From assembly GCA_018139225.1 (NCBI GenBank), contig JAGSNX010000002.1, positions 1-64,000 on the forward strand: a stretch of DNA of 64,000 nucleotides. The letters are read 5' to 3'. Of the stretch, positions 53,296 through 63,187 are shown in pieces. Source of the DNA: Microvirga sp. SRT01 (GTDB taxonomy: Bacteria; Pseudomonadota; Alphaproteobacteria; Sphingomonadales; Sphingomonadaceae). The notes under the pieces are model-generated. The model saw only the letters and a program-made list of their open reading frames with translations, ran no database searches and was not told where the DNA came from. The stretch's first letter is position 1. Each line of letters begins with the position of its first letter. A program made the translations under genes and the position numbers.

Positions 53296-56200
53296 TCAGT
53301 AGTTGGCGCGCAGGATGATCGAATAGCGCCGGTCGTTGGTGAAGTAGGACCGCGGAGCGAGGTCGTTCGAACCCGCCTTGTAAGCCTGCAACAACTTGGT
53401 CGTGGTATTCGTCAGGTTCACGCCCTGCACGCCAAGCTTCACGTAGCGGTTGATGTTTATGAACGCCGAGGCGTCAAGCTGTCCGGTCTTGTCGTTGAAG
53501 ATCGACGTGTAGGGGAAGATCACGTCCGCCGCCGTCAACAGGAACCGCGAACGCCAGTTGTAGGCTGCCCGCAGCGAGATCGGCCCCTTCTCGTAGAACA
53601 ACGTCGCGTTGAAGTTGTGCTTCGATAGTCCCTCCAGCGGCAGATTACCCTTCGCGACCGTCGAATTGGACGACGGCGTGCCTCCGTTCAGGAACGAGTT
53701 CGGCAAGCCCGAGCTTTCGATATAGGTATAGTTGCCGTTGAAGCCGAAGCCGTTGAGCAATCCCGGCAGGAAGTCGAACGTCTGCTGATATGCGACCTCG
53801 AAGCCCTTGATCTTGCCCTTGCCATCGTAATTGGCCGGGCCGCGCGCCTGGATGTTCTGGGTGATGCCGTTGTTCGTCACCGACCGGTTGACCAGCGACT
53901 GGTAGAAGAAGCCATCGACGGTCTTGTAGAAGGCGTCGAACGACAACTGCCCGACACGCCCGAAATACCACTCGATCGTCGCGTCGAACTGCCATGCGGT
54001 TGCGGGCTTCAGATACGGGTTGCCCGCGTTGATCGTGACGGTGCCCGATCCCGGTTCCAGTGCATAGGTGACGTAGGGACGGATGTTCGCGAAGTCCGGA
54101 CGAGTCAGCACCTTCGACCCGGCGAGGCGCACGATCAGGTCGCGCGTTACGCCGAACTTCAGGTTCGCGCTTGGCAGGAAGTAATGATAGCTGTTCGAGA
54201 AGGACGCCGGCTGCGATGCGTAACCGTCGGTGGCGAACGTGCGGAGGCGCGTGTATTCGGCCTCGCCGAGGTTACACACGCCACTCGGCTGCGTGACCTG
54301 CACAGTGCCGTCGGGCAGCGTGCGGGACGTGGCGACGCAGCGTACCGCAAATGGATCGACTACGCCGAGCTCGGTACGGTTCGGCACTGCGGTCGCGGTC
54401 CGCGAGGCGTTGGCGGTGTGAACGTAGCGCAAACCGACATTGCCCGAGACGCGGACATCGCCGAACAACGGTTCGTTGTTGCCGAACTGGAGCATCGCGT
54501 AGGCGGCCGTGTCTTCCTGACGGACGTTGGATACCTCGGAAGGCAGGTACGCCGTACCCGCGATTGCGCCCGCGCGCTGGCCAGCTCCCACGAAACGGTT
54601 GCTGGCGGTCGCGCCATTGGTGTTGCGCCAGATGTCGTTCTGCGCCTGGAAGAACTGGACCGCGCTGTCGTAGCCCTTGATCAGGTCGCCATTGTAGAAA
54701 TGGGCAGTGGGCGGCGCATTGGTCTGGCCGCGATAGAAGTTGTCGAACGAATAGAGCGACGAGCGGCTGGTATCGCCCTGGTTGAACGTCACCGGCGCAC
54801 CCGACCAGACTTCACTGATCGCACCCCAGTTATAGGCGGTGTAGCGCACGTCCTGCTGGCGTTCGGCATAGCGCGCACCGAACTTGACGCGCTGGAGGAA
54901 GTTGCCGTCATCGAACTTGTACGCGAAATCGCCCTTGATCTGGTACTCGTCGCCGACGCTATCCTCGATGTGGTCCATCGCCGCGCGCCAGAACTGGAAA
55001 TCACGGCTCTGGAAATATTCGGAGTCGCTGGCGGCGGCCATTGCCGGGTTGGGGGCTGCCCAATTCGCCGACAGCGTCAGCGGCTTGTGCGGGGTGACGA
55101 CCGGCAGCTTGCCCGTCAGGTCCAGCTCTTCGTCGGCAAAGGTCGAGCCGAACACGCTCAGGTCGGTAACCTGGTGCCGCGCATAGGTATAGTCCGCGTC
55201 GAGGTTGATCGACCAATGATCGTCCGGATTGATCTTCAGGTTGAAGCCGGCATCCTTGACCAGATTCTCGTCATAGACCTGACGACGCGACAGCGATTGC
55301 TGCATGCCGCCGGTGGGAACGGTCGTCGTCGGCGACCCGCTCGACGCGGTGCGCCAACCGGAGCCGGGCAGCGTGATGAAGCCGCTCTGGAACAGACCAT
55401 TCTGGTCATACGCGAAATTCGGATACGAGTTGCCGGCAGGGTTGTAGCCATTACCGCGCTGATTTTCGCCGAACACGAAGTTCCCGCCGGTACCGAGCGC
55501 GCATTCCGCCCGCGTTGTGGCATTGTTCGCGCCGTTCAGCGGACCATTGCCGTTCTGCTGGCAGCCCGCGGGATAGGTGTTGTATTCCGACAGATCGGGC
55601 GCGGTTTCAAACGTGTGCTCGCCCCAGGCGTTGCTGGAATGCGTGCGCAGGAACTGCGCCGTCAGCGAGGTGCGCTCGTCGTTGCTCTGCCACTGGACGG
55701 CCAGCGCCTGTCCGTCGCGCTTGCGGTCGTAATCCTGGCTGCGGAACTGACCGCCGATCGGGGCATAGGCGATGCCGAGCGGGTCGGCGAAGCCGTCCGC
55801 ACCCGCGATGCCGGTGTTGCCGCAGATGTTCGACGGATTGGGGAAGGACGCGCCGCCGACGCCGTTGACGTTGCCGGGCAGCAACGTGTTGGCGTCCGTG
55901 TTGCCGGGCAACTGGTTGCGGCAGGTGACGGTGGTATTGGTCCCCGTGCCCGTCGCGGCCTGGATGCCGTCGCGGGTCTGGAAGTTGGTGACCTGGATAC
56001 CGTCGGCGCGGCTCTTCAAGCGCGAATAGGAGGCGTTGGCGAGGATGCCGAACGTGCCGAGTCCGGTATTCCAGGTGTTGGTGACCAAGATCGAACCGGT
56101 CGGCGACCATTTCTTCGCGAAATCGCCATAGTTCGCCTCGACACCGCCACCGATGTGGAAGCCCTTGTTGTCGAACGGCTTGCGCGTGTTGAGGTTGACG

Positions 56201-56838
56201 GTTCCGGCCAGACCACCCTCGATCAGGTCGGCGGTCGCGTTCTTGTAGACCTCGACCGAGCCGAGCAGTTCGGACGGCACGTCGGCGAAGTTGATCGCTT
56301 GACCACCGATGCCCGCCGAAAACGTATCGCGTCCGTTGAATTCGGATCGCACGAAGTTCAGGCCGCGCACGTTCACGCCCGAACCCTCAACCGAGAAATG
56401 GTCGGGGTCGTTGTTGCCGGCGAAGCGGTTGATCGAGACGCCGGGCACGCGCTGCAACGCTTCCGTCACGGAACGATCGGGCAGGGCGCCGATGTCCTGC
56501 GCGGTGATCGCGTCCACGACGGTATCGGAGTTGCGTTTGATGTTCTGGGCGTTCGCGAGGCTTTGACGAATGCCGGTGACAACGATGTCATCAGGAGACA
56601 CAGCATCGTCGGCCTGTGCGCCTGTCGCATTTTGCTGAGCCGCCGGATCGCCGCCCGGCGTGTTGGTCGATGTCGCCGATCCGGCAGTGTTCTGGCCGCT
56701 GACAGCACCCGTCTGTGCGTAGGCCGGCGCGCTCAACGCGAACACCCACATCGCGGTCGCGGACACACCCAGCAGCACGGCTTTCTTGCCACGGCGTGTA
56801 TTCGCCGCAAGCTCCAAAGTCATATAATTGGCGGACAT
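53296..56838 (-). CDS. TonB-dependent receptor, TonB-Xanth-Caul subfamily
   Basis: 1180 aa outer-membrane receptor. ATG at 56838 follows GGGGAGGGG. Signal peptide up to about residue 42 (AMWVFALSAPAYAQ). After a Thr/Asn/Gly spacer comes DDIVVTGIRQSLANAQNIKRNSDTVVDAITAQDIGALPDRSVTEALQRVPGVSINR, cited here by its parts: this run, with GLAGTVNLNTRKPFD, is the signature of the Xanthomonas/Caulobacter receptor family that imports oligosaccharides or related compounds. The C-terminus ends YSIILRANY. It is divergent from the halogenase array with a 235-bp shared promoter region. Confidence 0.96.
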   Translation of the reverse strand: MSANYMTLELAANTRRGKKAVLLGVSATAMWVFALSAPAYAQTGAVSGQNTAGSATSTNTPGGDPAAQQNATGAQADDAVSPDDIVVTGIRQSLANAQNIKRNSDTVVDAITAQDIGALPDRSVTEALQRVPGVSINRFAGNNDPDHFSVEGSGVNVRGLNFVRSEFNGRDTFSAGIGGQAINFADVPSELLGSVEVYKNATADLIEGGLAGTVNLNTRKPFDNKGFHIGGGVEANYGDFAKKWSPTGSILVTNTWNTGLGTFGILANASYSRLKSRADGIQVTNFQTRDGIQAATGTGTNTTVTCRNQLPGNTDANTLLPGNVNGVGGASFPNPSNICGNTGIAGADGFADPLGIAYAPIGGQFRSQDYDRKRDGQALAVQWQSNDERTSLTAQFLRTHSSNAWGEHTFETAPDLSEYNTYPAGCQQNGNGPLNGANNATTRAECALGTGGNFVFGENQRGNGYNPAGNSYPNFAYDQNGLFQSGFITLPGSGWRTASSGSPTTTVPTGGMQQSLSRRQVYDENLVKDAGFNLKINPDDHWSINLDADYTYARHQVTDLSVFGSTFADEELDLTGKLPVVTPHKPLTLSANWAAPNPAMAAASDSEYFQSRDFQFWRAAMDHIEDSVGDEYQIKGDFAYKFDDGNFLQRVKFGARYAERQQDVRYTAYNWGAISEVWSGAPVTFNQGDTSRSSLYSFDNFYRGQTNAPPTAHFYNGDLIKGYDSAVQFFQAQNDIWRNTNGATASNRFVGAGQRAGAIAGTAYLPSEVSNVRQEDTAAYAMLQFGNNEPLFGDVRVSGNVGLRYVHTANASRTATAVPNRTELGVVDPFAVRCVATSRTLPDGTVQVTQPSGVCNLGEAEYTRLRTFATDGYASQPASFSNSYHYFLPSANLKFGVTRDLIVRLAGSKVLTRPDFANIRPYVTYALEPGSGTVTINAGNPYLKPATAWQFDATIEWYFGRVGQLSFDAFYKTVDGFFYQSLVNRSVTNNGITQNIQARGPANYDGKGKIKGFEVAYQQTFDFLPGLLNGFGFNGNYTYIESSGLPNSFLNGGTPSSNSTVAKGNLPLEGLSKHNFNATLFYEKGPISLRAAYNWRSRFLLTAADVIFPYTSIFNDKTGQLDASAFININRYVKLGVQGVNLTNTTTKLLQAYKAGSNDLAPRSYFTNDRRYSIILRANY

Positions 56839-57073
56839 TCAGACCCCTCCCCAAACATAAAGACGACGTCTTGTCGCGGTTTGACCACGCAGCATCGTTC
56901 AACCCAAATGTTACGATTGCACTTCAGGTGTCGCAAGCGGAAATGTTCGCGCTACCAAAAAATGCCGGACCGTTGCTGGAATGTCGCGGTCGGCTCTGTC
57001 CAACCTCCATGTAACTGGTATGAAACGGCAGAAGCACGGCCACGCAGCCGTGCCCCGAACCGGGACGGAGTGG

Positions 57074-58588
57074 ATGGAGACGGCAACGCGTCAACGGGTT
57101 GTGGTGGTCGGTGGCGGTACCTCCGGCTGGATGACCGCGGCTGCGCTCGCCAAATTGCTGCCCGACCGCTGCGACGTGCATCTGATCGAGTCGGAGGCGA
57201 TCGGCATCATCGGCGTGGGCGAGGCGACGCTGCCGCACATCCGCGCCTTCAACGAACGGCTCGGCATCGTCGAGGCCGATTTCATGGCGACGACCCGCGC
57301 GACGTTCAAACTGGGTATCGAGTTCCGCGACTGGGGGCGGATCGGCGACAGCTACATCCACCCGTTCGGTACGTTCGGCCGCGGCACCGGCGACGTGCAG
57401 TTTCATCATTATTATACCCGCCTGCTGCACGCCGGCATCGAATTGCCGCCGATCGAGGCATTCTCGATGGCGTGCACGCTGGCGAGGACCAACCGCTTCG
57501 CGCAACCCTCCACCGATGCGCGGCAGATCGCGTCGACTTTCGGCTATGCCTATCAGTTCGATGCGGTGGCCTTTGCGCCCTATCTGCGTCGGTTCGCGGA
57601 GGCGCTCGGCGCCCGCCGGAGCGAGGGCCGGATCGTCGATGTCGGGCGCGACGGCGGGAGCGGCGATGTCAACGCTGTCGTGCTGGAGGACGGCCGGCGG
57701 ATCGAGGGCGACCTGTTCGTCGACTGTTCCGGCTTTGCGGCGCTGTTGATCGGCAAGGCGCTGGGCGAACCATTTCAGGACTGGTCGCGCTGGCTGCCCG
57801 CGGATCGTGCGGTCGCCCTGCCGTGCCGCACCGAGACGGCGGTCACCCCCTTCACCAGCGCCGTCGCGATGCCGTCCGGCTGGCGCTGGCGCATCCCGCT
57901 CCAGCACCGCACCGGCAACGGTTATGTCTTTGCGAGCGGCTTCGTGTCGGAGGAGGCCGGCGCCGACGCGCTGACCGCCGTAGTGGAGGGGACGCCGCTC
58001 GCCACCCCGCGCGTGCTGAAGTTCACCGCTGGACGACGGGAGCGGGCATGGGCGCATAACGTCGTCGCGATCGGGCTGGCGGGCGGCTTCCTCGAACCGC
58101 TGGAATCGACCAGCCTCTACCTCGTCCAGCAGGCCATCACCGCGCTGGTGGAGTTGTTTCCCGAACGCCGCGCGTCGTCGGTCGATCGCGACGAGTTCAA
58201 CCGCATCGTCAACATGGAATATGACCGCGTCCGCGACTTCCTGATCCTCCATTATCACGCCACCGAGCGCGACGATTCCGAGTTCTGGAATTACGTGCGG
58301 ACGATGCCGATCCCGGACAGTCTTGCGGAGAAGATGGAGCTGTTCCGGCGGCGGGGTCGCATCGTCAAGTACCGGGAAGGGGCGTTCCTCGATGCCAGTT
58401 GGGTGTCGGTCTATCTCGGCCAGCGGGTGATGCCCGCCGGTTACGACCCGCGCGCGGCGGGGCCATCGGTCGACAGTCTGGTGGCGGGCATGGAGCAGAT
58501 GCAGGCGGAGATCCGCACCGCGGTCGGCGCGATGCCGGATCACCGGTCCTATCTGGCGGAGTATTGTCCGATGCCGGTCGCGGCGTGA
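57074..58588 (+). CDS. Flavin-dependent tryptophan halogenase-like protein (copy 1)
   Basis: 504 aa FADH2-dependent halogenase fold. Residues RVVVVGGGTSGWMTAAALA bind FAD, and GIIGVGEATLPHI follows. The catalytic Lys is K79 (TFKLGIEFRDW), the diagnostic WxWxIP motif is WRWRIP at 270-275, and Glu344 lies in EPLESTS; these match the positions of the essential Lys, motif and Glu in tryptophan halogenases. HOCl or HOBr made at flavin would be passed to a substrate at the Lys. The substrate is unknown. ATG at 57074 preferred; ATG at 57020 would add 18 residues. First of four coupled paralogs. Confidence 0.93.
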   Translation: METATRQRVVVVGGGTSGWMTAAALAKLLPDRCDVHLIESEAIGIIGVGEATLPHIRAFNERLGIVEADFMATTRATFKLGIEFRDWGRIGDSYIHPFGTFGRGTGDVQFHHYYTRLLHAGIELPPIEAFSMACTLARTNRFAQPSTDARQIASTFGYAYQFDAVAFAPYLRRFAEALGARRSEGRIVDVGRDGGSGDVNAVVLEDGRRIEGDLFVDCSGFAALLIGKALGEPFQDWSRWLPADRAVALPCRTETAVTPFTSAVAMPSGWRWRIPLQHRTGNGYVFASGFVSEEAGADALTAVVEGTPLATPRVLKFTAGRRERAWAHNVVAIGLAGGFLEPLESTSLYLVQQAITALVELFPERRASSVDRDEFNRIVNMEYDRVRDFLILHYHATERDDSEFWNYVRTMPIPDSLAEKMELFRRRGRIVKYREGAFLDASWVSVYLGQRVMPAGYDPRAAGPSVDSLVAGMEQMQAEIRTAVGAMPDHRSYLAEYCPMPVAA

Positions 58589-60072
58589 CCCTGTCGGGGC
58601 GGCACGGCGTGGACGAACCGATCCGCAGCGTCGTGGTGATCGGCGGCGGCATTGTCGGATGGTCCGCCGCCGTCGCGCTCCGGCGCCGGGTGCCGGGGCT
58701 GGCGGTGACGATCGTTGCGACCGAGCCGCCGGCGAACGCGCTCGCCGACCGGATCGCGCAGACGCTGCCCTCGACGGTCGGCTTTCACGACGATCTGGGC
58801 CTGAGCGAGGAGGATGCGGTGCTGCGCGCGGGCGGCACGTGGCGATCGGGTACGCTATTCGAGGGTTGGGCGGAGGGGCTGCCGGGGTACGTCCATGCGT
58901 ATGGACCCTATGGGCAGCCGTTCGGGACGGCGTCGTTCCACCACCACTGGGTGCGGGCGGCGCAGGCTGGCGGCGCTGCGCCCTTCGACGCGCATTCCCC
59001 CGCGGCGATGCTGGCGCGGGCCGGGCGGATCGTGCCGGCGGGGGTGGAACCCGAGGCTCCGTTCGCGGGGGTGCAGCCGGGGCTGGTGCTCGACATCGAC
59101 CGCTATCGCGCGATGCTGGCGGCGTTCGGGCGGCATCTGGGCGTTGCGGTGCAGGACGGTGAAGTCGCGGAGGTGCGCTTGCGCGGCGACGACGGCTTCG
59201 TCGAGGCTGTCGTGCTGTCGGACGGCAGCGTCGTCGAGGGCGACCTGTTCGTGGATGCCGCAGGTCCGGCGGGCGTCGTGCGCGGGCGGATCGATAGAGA
59301 TTGGGAGGACTGGAGCCGCTGGCTGCGCTGCGATCGGCTGGTGCAGGCGGACGGGCCGGCCGAGCCGCCGTCTCCGCTCGACCACGTCGTCGCGCACGAA
59401 GCCGGCTGGCAGTGGACGACGCGCGCGCCGGGTCGGACGTTGCGCGGGCGGTGCTATGCCAGCGGCTTTACGGCGGCGGACGGGGCGCGTTCGCCGGTCG
59501 AGGGGGATGTCGTCGCCTTCGAGCAGGGCACGCGGCCGAACGCGTGGGCGCGCAACTGCGTGGCGATCGGGGATGCGGCGACGGTGATCGAGCCACTCGA
59601 CTGGACGAACCTGCACCTCGCGCAGAGTGCGATCGACCGGATCGTGTCGATGATGCCCGGCCGCGCCTGCCACCCGCTCGAAATCGCGGACTATAATCGG
59701 CAAGCGGCGGCGGAGGTCGTTCGCGTGCGCGATTTCGTCCTGTGCCATTACGTCGCTGCGCGGCGGCCGGAGCCGTTCTGGCAGGTGCCTGCCGACTTAC
59801 CCGAGAGCCTGACGAGCACGCTGGCGCTGTTCGCCGAGCGCGGCCGGCTGCGCTTCTTCGAGGAAGAGACGTTTGCGCGCGACGATTGGCTGGCGGTGCT
59901 GCTGGGTCAGGGTTTCCTGCCACGGCGGACCGACCCGCTGATCGGCGCGACCCCGCCCGACCACTCGGACGCCGCGATGGCCGCATATCGCGCCGCGATC
60001 ATGCGCGCGCTGCCGCGATTTCCGACTGCCGCCGACCATCATGCCGCCCAGATGAAACGGATTGCCCGATGA
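58585..60072 (+). CDS. Degenerate halogenase-fold flavoprotein (copy 2)
   Basis: 495 aa. GTG at 58585 overlaps the stop of copy 1 (GTGA). The FAD-binding start RSVVVIGGGIVGWSAAVALR is intact. Every catalytic hallmark of halogenases is altered: the Lys position is Arg87 (GTWRSGTLFEGW), WxWxIP is replaced by WQWTTR (residues 275-280), the EPLEST Glu is Asp (EPLDWTNLHLA), and GVGEAT is absent. The frame is intact over its whole length, so it is not an obvious pseudogene. It could be a structural partner, substrate-binding or reductase-like flavoprotein. Confidence 0.85.
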   Translation: MTLSGRHGVDEPIRSVVVIGGGIVGWSAAVALRRRVPGLAVTIVATEPPANALADRIAQTLPSTVGFHDDLGLSEEDAVLRAGGTWRSGTLFEGWAEGLPGYVHAYGPYGQPFGTASFHHHWVRAAQAGGAAPFDAHSPAAMLARAGRIVPAGVEPEAPFAGVQPGLVLDIDRYRAMLAAFGRHLGVAVQDGEVAEVRLRGDDGFVEAVVLSDGSVVEGDLFVDAAGPAGVVRGRIDRDWEDWSRWLRCDRLVQADGPAEPPSPLDHVVAHEAGWQWTTRAPGRTLRGRCYASGFTAADGARSPVEGDVVAFEQGTRPNAWARNCVAIGDAATVIEPLDWTNLHLAQSAIDRIVSMMPGRACHPLEIADYNRQAAAEVVRVRDFVLCHYVAARRPEPFWQVPADLPESLTSTLALFAERGRLRFFEEETFARDDWLAVLLGQGFLPRRTDPLIGATPPDHSDAAMAAYRAAIMRALPRFPTAADHHAAQMKRIAR

Positions 60073-61667
60073 ACGAACACACGATCAGCAACGTCGTCAT
60101 CGTCGGCGGCGGCACCGCCGGCTGGATGGCCGCCGCCGCGATGTCGCGCTTCCTCAACAACGGGGTCACGCGCGTGACGCTGATCGAATCGGAGGAGATC
60201 GGCACGGTCGGCGTCGGCGAGGCGACGATCCCGCCGCTGCTCACGTTCAACCGCATGCTCGGCATCAACGAACATGATTTCGTTCGTGAGACCGGCGGTA
60301 CGTACAAGCTGGGCATCGAATTCGCGGGCTGGGGCGATGTCGGCGAACGCTATTTTCATCCGTTCGGCTCGCACGGTCACGACCTGGGCGGCGTGCATTT
60401 CCACCAACTCTATCTACGCGAGCGCAAGCGCCGGGTGATGCAGGACATCTCCGCCTGGTCGATGAGCGCGGTAGCGGCGCAGGCGGGCAAGTTCGCGACG
60501 CCCGGCCCCAACGCGCAATCAGCGGTCAAGGACCTGCTCTACGCCTATCATTTCGACGCGGCGCTCTACGCCCGCTTCCTGCGCCGCTTCGCCGAGGGCA
60601 ATGGCGTGCAGCGACTGGAGGGCAAGATCGTCGACGTGGCGCTGCGGCCGGAGGACGGCCATGTCGCCGCGGTGACGTTGGAGGACGGGCGATCCGTCGG
60701 GGGCGAACTGTTCATCGATTGCTCTGGGTTTCGCGGGCTCCTGATCGAGGAGGCGCTGCACACCGGATATGAGGACTGGCGGCACTGGCTGCCCTGCGAC
60801 CGCGCGGTTGCGGTGCCGAGCCGCTACTCGGGTGATCCCGACCCCTTCACCCGCGCCACCGCGCGCAGCGCGGGCTGGCAATGGCGCATTCCGTTGCAGC
60901 AGCGGATGGGCAACGGCCTGGTCTATTGCAGCGAATTCCTGACGGCCGAGGCGGCGGAGCGTGAGCTGCTCGCGAATCTGGAGGGCGACCCGCTGGCGGA
61001 GCCGCGGCATCTTTCGTTCACGACGGGACGGCGGAAACTGGGCTGGAACCGCAACGTCGTCGCGCTGGGGCTGTCGTCGGGGTTTGTCGAGCCGCTGGAA
61101 TCGACGTCGATCCACCTCGTCCAGTCCGGTATCGCGAAACTGATTGCGCTGTTTCCCGACCGTCGTTTCGACCCCGTCGAACGCGACGAATATAACAGCC
61201 AGATGGACGAGCTTTACGCCGACGTGCGGGATTTCGTGATCCTGCACTACAAGGCGACCCGGCGCAGCGACACGCCGTTTTGGGATCGGTGCCGCACGAT
61301 GGACATTCCCGACAGCCTTCAGCGCAAGATCGACCTGTTTCGCGCGAAAGGCCGCGTCTTCCGCGAGGGGCGCGACCTGTTCGCGACGACGAGCTGGGTC
61401 GCGGTGTGCCTCGGCCAGCATATCGTGCCCGACGAGTACGAGCCGGCGGTCGACGCGCTGGACGAGGACAAGGTTGCCACCGCGCTGGAACAGATGCGCC
61501 GCGACTATTTACAGGTCGCGGACCAGTTGCCGACGCATGCCGACTTCCTGCGGCACACCGGCGCGACGCTGGCCAACGCAGCCCCGCCGGTCGCGGCGGT
61601 GAAGGACGAGCCCAATTTCGCCTTTGCGTCGGAAACGCCGTTCAACTTTTCGGCGAACCCGCTGTGA
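60069..61667 (+). CDS. Flavin-dependent tryptophan halogenase-like protein (copy 3)
   Basis: 532 aa. ATG at 60069 overlaps the copy 2 stop (ATGA). The hallmarks are complete: GGGTAGWM, GTVGVGEATIPPLLTFNRMLGI, Lys80 in GTYKLGIEFAGW, WQWRIP at 270-275, and EPLESTSIHLV with the catalytic Glu. A C-terminal extension of about 25 residues (VAAVKDEPNFAFASETPFNF) is beyond the usual end. This looks like a functional halogenase. It is closer to copy 4 than to copy 1 in HPFG, FHH and WLPCDRAV segments. Confidence 0.93.
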   Translation: MNEHTISNVVIVGGGTAGWMAAAAMSRFLNNGVTRVTLIESEEIGTVGVGEATIPPLLTFNRMLGINEHDFVRETGGTYKLGIEFAGWGDVGERYFHPFGSHGHDLGGVHFHQLYLRERKRRVMQDISAWSMSAVAAQAGKFATPGPNAQSAVKDLLYAYHFDAALYARFLRRFAEGNGVQRLEGKIVDVALRPEDGHVAAVTLEDGRSVGGELFIDCSGFRGLLIEEALHTGYEDWRHWLPCDRAVAVPSRYSGDPDPFTRATARSAGWQWRIPLQQRMGNGLVYCSEFLTAEAAERELLANLEGDPLAEPRHLSFTTGRRKLGWNRNVVALGLSSGFVEPLESTSIHLVQSGIAKLIALFPDRRFDPVERDEYNSQMDELYADVRDFVILHYKATRRSDTPFWDRCRTMDIPDSLQRKIDLFRAKGRVFREGRDLFATTSWVAVCLGQHIVPDEYEPAVDALDEDKVATALEQMRRDYLQVADQLPTHADFLRHTGATLANAAPPVAAVKDEPNFAFASETPFNFSANPL

Positions 61668-63187
61668 GGGAGGACGCCATCCGCCGCGTCGTGATCGTCG
61701 GCGGCGGCACCGCCGGCTGGATGACGGCGGCGGCGATCACCCGCGTGCTGGGGGAGATACCGGGACTGTCGATCGAGCTGGTGGAGTCGGAGGAGATCGG
61801 GACGGTCGGCGTCGGCGAGGCGACGATCCCGCAGATCGTGCTGTTCAACAAGATGCTCGGCATCGACGAAGCCGAATTCATGCGGGAGACGCGGGCGACC
61901 TATAAGTCGGGCATCGAGTTCGTCGACTGGGTGCGGCCCGGCCACCGCTACGTCCACCCGTTCGGCTTCTATGGGCTGGATATGAAGGGGATCGAGTTCC
62001 ATCACCACTGGCTGAAGGGCAGGGTGTTGGGCGATCCGACGCCACTCGACGCCTATTCGCTGGCGATCGTCGGCGGCTCGCAGGGCCGCTTCGCGCATCC
62101 GCGGCCGGACCAGCCGGGCTCCCCCCTGTCCAAGCTGGGCTATGCGTACCAGTTCGATGCGGGGCTGTACGCACGCTTCCTGCGGCGGCTGGCGGAGGGG
62201 AACGGCGCGACCCGGACCGAGGGGCGGATCGTCGGCGTCGAGCGCGACGGCGAGAGCGGCCATGTCGCGGCGGTGCTGCTGCAATCGGGCAAGCGGGTCG
62301 CGGGTGACCTGTTCATCGACTGCTCGGGCTTTCGCGGGCTGCTGATCGAGGGCGAGATGGCCGCGGGCTTCGAGGACTGGAGCAGTTGGCTGCCCTGCGA
62401 CCGTGCGGTGGCGGTTCCATGCGAGAATGGCGGCGACCGCCAGCCGCTGACCCGGTCCACTGCGCGCGGCGCGGGCTGGCAATGGCGCATCCCGCTCCAG
62501 CACCGGATCGGCAATGGCTATGTCTATTCGTCGGCGCATATTTCAGACGACGAGGCAACGGCGACGTTGCTGGCGAACCTCGACGGCCGGCCGATCGCCG
62601 ATCCGCGACCGCTGCGCTTCACCGCCGGGCATCGTCGCCGTGCCTGGGTCGGCAACGTCGTCGCGCTCGGACTGGCGGGCGGGTTCCTGGAGCCGCTGGA
62701 ATCGACAAGCATCCATCTGGTGCAGTCCGCGATCGCCCGGTTGATGACCTATTGGCCCACGAAGCGCTTCGACCGGCTGGAGATCGATCGGTTCAACGCC
62801 GCGCATGTCGCCGATTACCTCGACATCCGCGATTTCCTGATCCTCCACTACAAGGCGACGGAGCGGACCGACACGCCGTTCTGGGATTATTGCCGGACGC
62901 TGGAACCGCCGGCGGGGCTGGCCGACAAGCTGGCGATGTTCCGCCTGAACGGCCGGATCTTCCGAGAGGGAGAGGAACTGTTCACGGAGACGAGTTGGCT
63001 GTCGGTGATGGTCGGGCAGGGGATCGAGGCGGGCGGATACCACCCTGCCGCGGACCTGCTGTCGGACACCGAGACGTTGTCGCGGCTGCAGCACATCCGT
63101 CAGGTCGTGGCGGACACTGCGACGCTGATGCCGGAGCAGGACGAGTATCTGCGCCGTATCGGTTGCGAACTGGCGGTCGCCGCGTGA
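61664..63187 (+). CDS. Flavin-dependent tryptophan halogenase-like protein (copy 4)
   Basis: 507 aa. GTG at 61664 overlaps the copy 3 stop (GTGA). Catalytic motifs are all present: GGGTAGWMTAAAITR, GTVGVGEATIPQIVLFNKMLGI, Lys81 in TYKSGIEFVDW, WQWRIP at 272-277 and EPLESTSIHLV. Its substrate-side segments (VHPFGFYGLDMKG, SSWLPCDRAVAVP) differ from copies 1 and 3, suggesting different specificity. The stop overlaps the next gene start (GTGA), continuing the coupled operon. Confidence 0.93.
   Translation: MREDAIRRVVIVGGGTAGWMTAAAITRVLGEIPGLSIELVESEEIGTVGVGEATIPQIVLFNKMLGIDEAEFMRETRATYKSGIEFVDWVRPGHRYVHPFGFYGLDMKGIEFHHHWLKGRVLGDPTPLDAYSLAIVGGSQGRFAHPRPDQPGSPLSKLGYAYQFDAGLYARFLRRLAEGNGATRTEGRIVGVERDGESGHVAAVLLQSGKRVAGDLFIDCSGFRGLLIEGEMAAGFEDWSSWLPCDRAVAVPCENGGDRQPLTRSTARGAGWQWRIPLQHRIGNGYVYSSAHISDDEATATLLANLDGRPIADPRPLRFTAGHRRRAWVGNVVALGLAGGFLEPLESTSIHLVQSAIARLMTYWPTKRFDRLEIDRFNAAHVADYLDIRDFLILHYKATERTDTPFWDYCRTLEPPAGLADKLAMFRLNGRIFREGEELFTETSWLSVMVGQGIEAGGYHPAADLLSDTETLSRLQHIRQVVADTATLMPEQDEYLRRIGCELAVAA

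Noticed and set aside
54184..58059. 1291-codon plus-strand frame antisense to the TonB receptor and running into the halogenase
   Set aside because: The minus strand encodes a complete receptor, and copy 1 halogenase occupies a different plus frame. The product is Arg/Val/Asp-biased with no domain, as expected from GC-rich antisense DNA.
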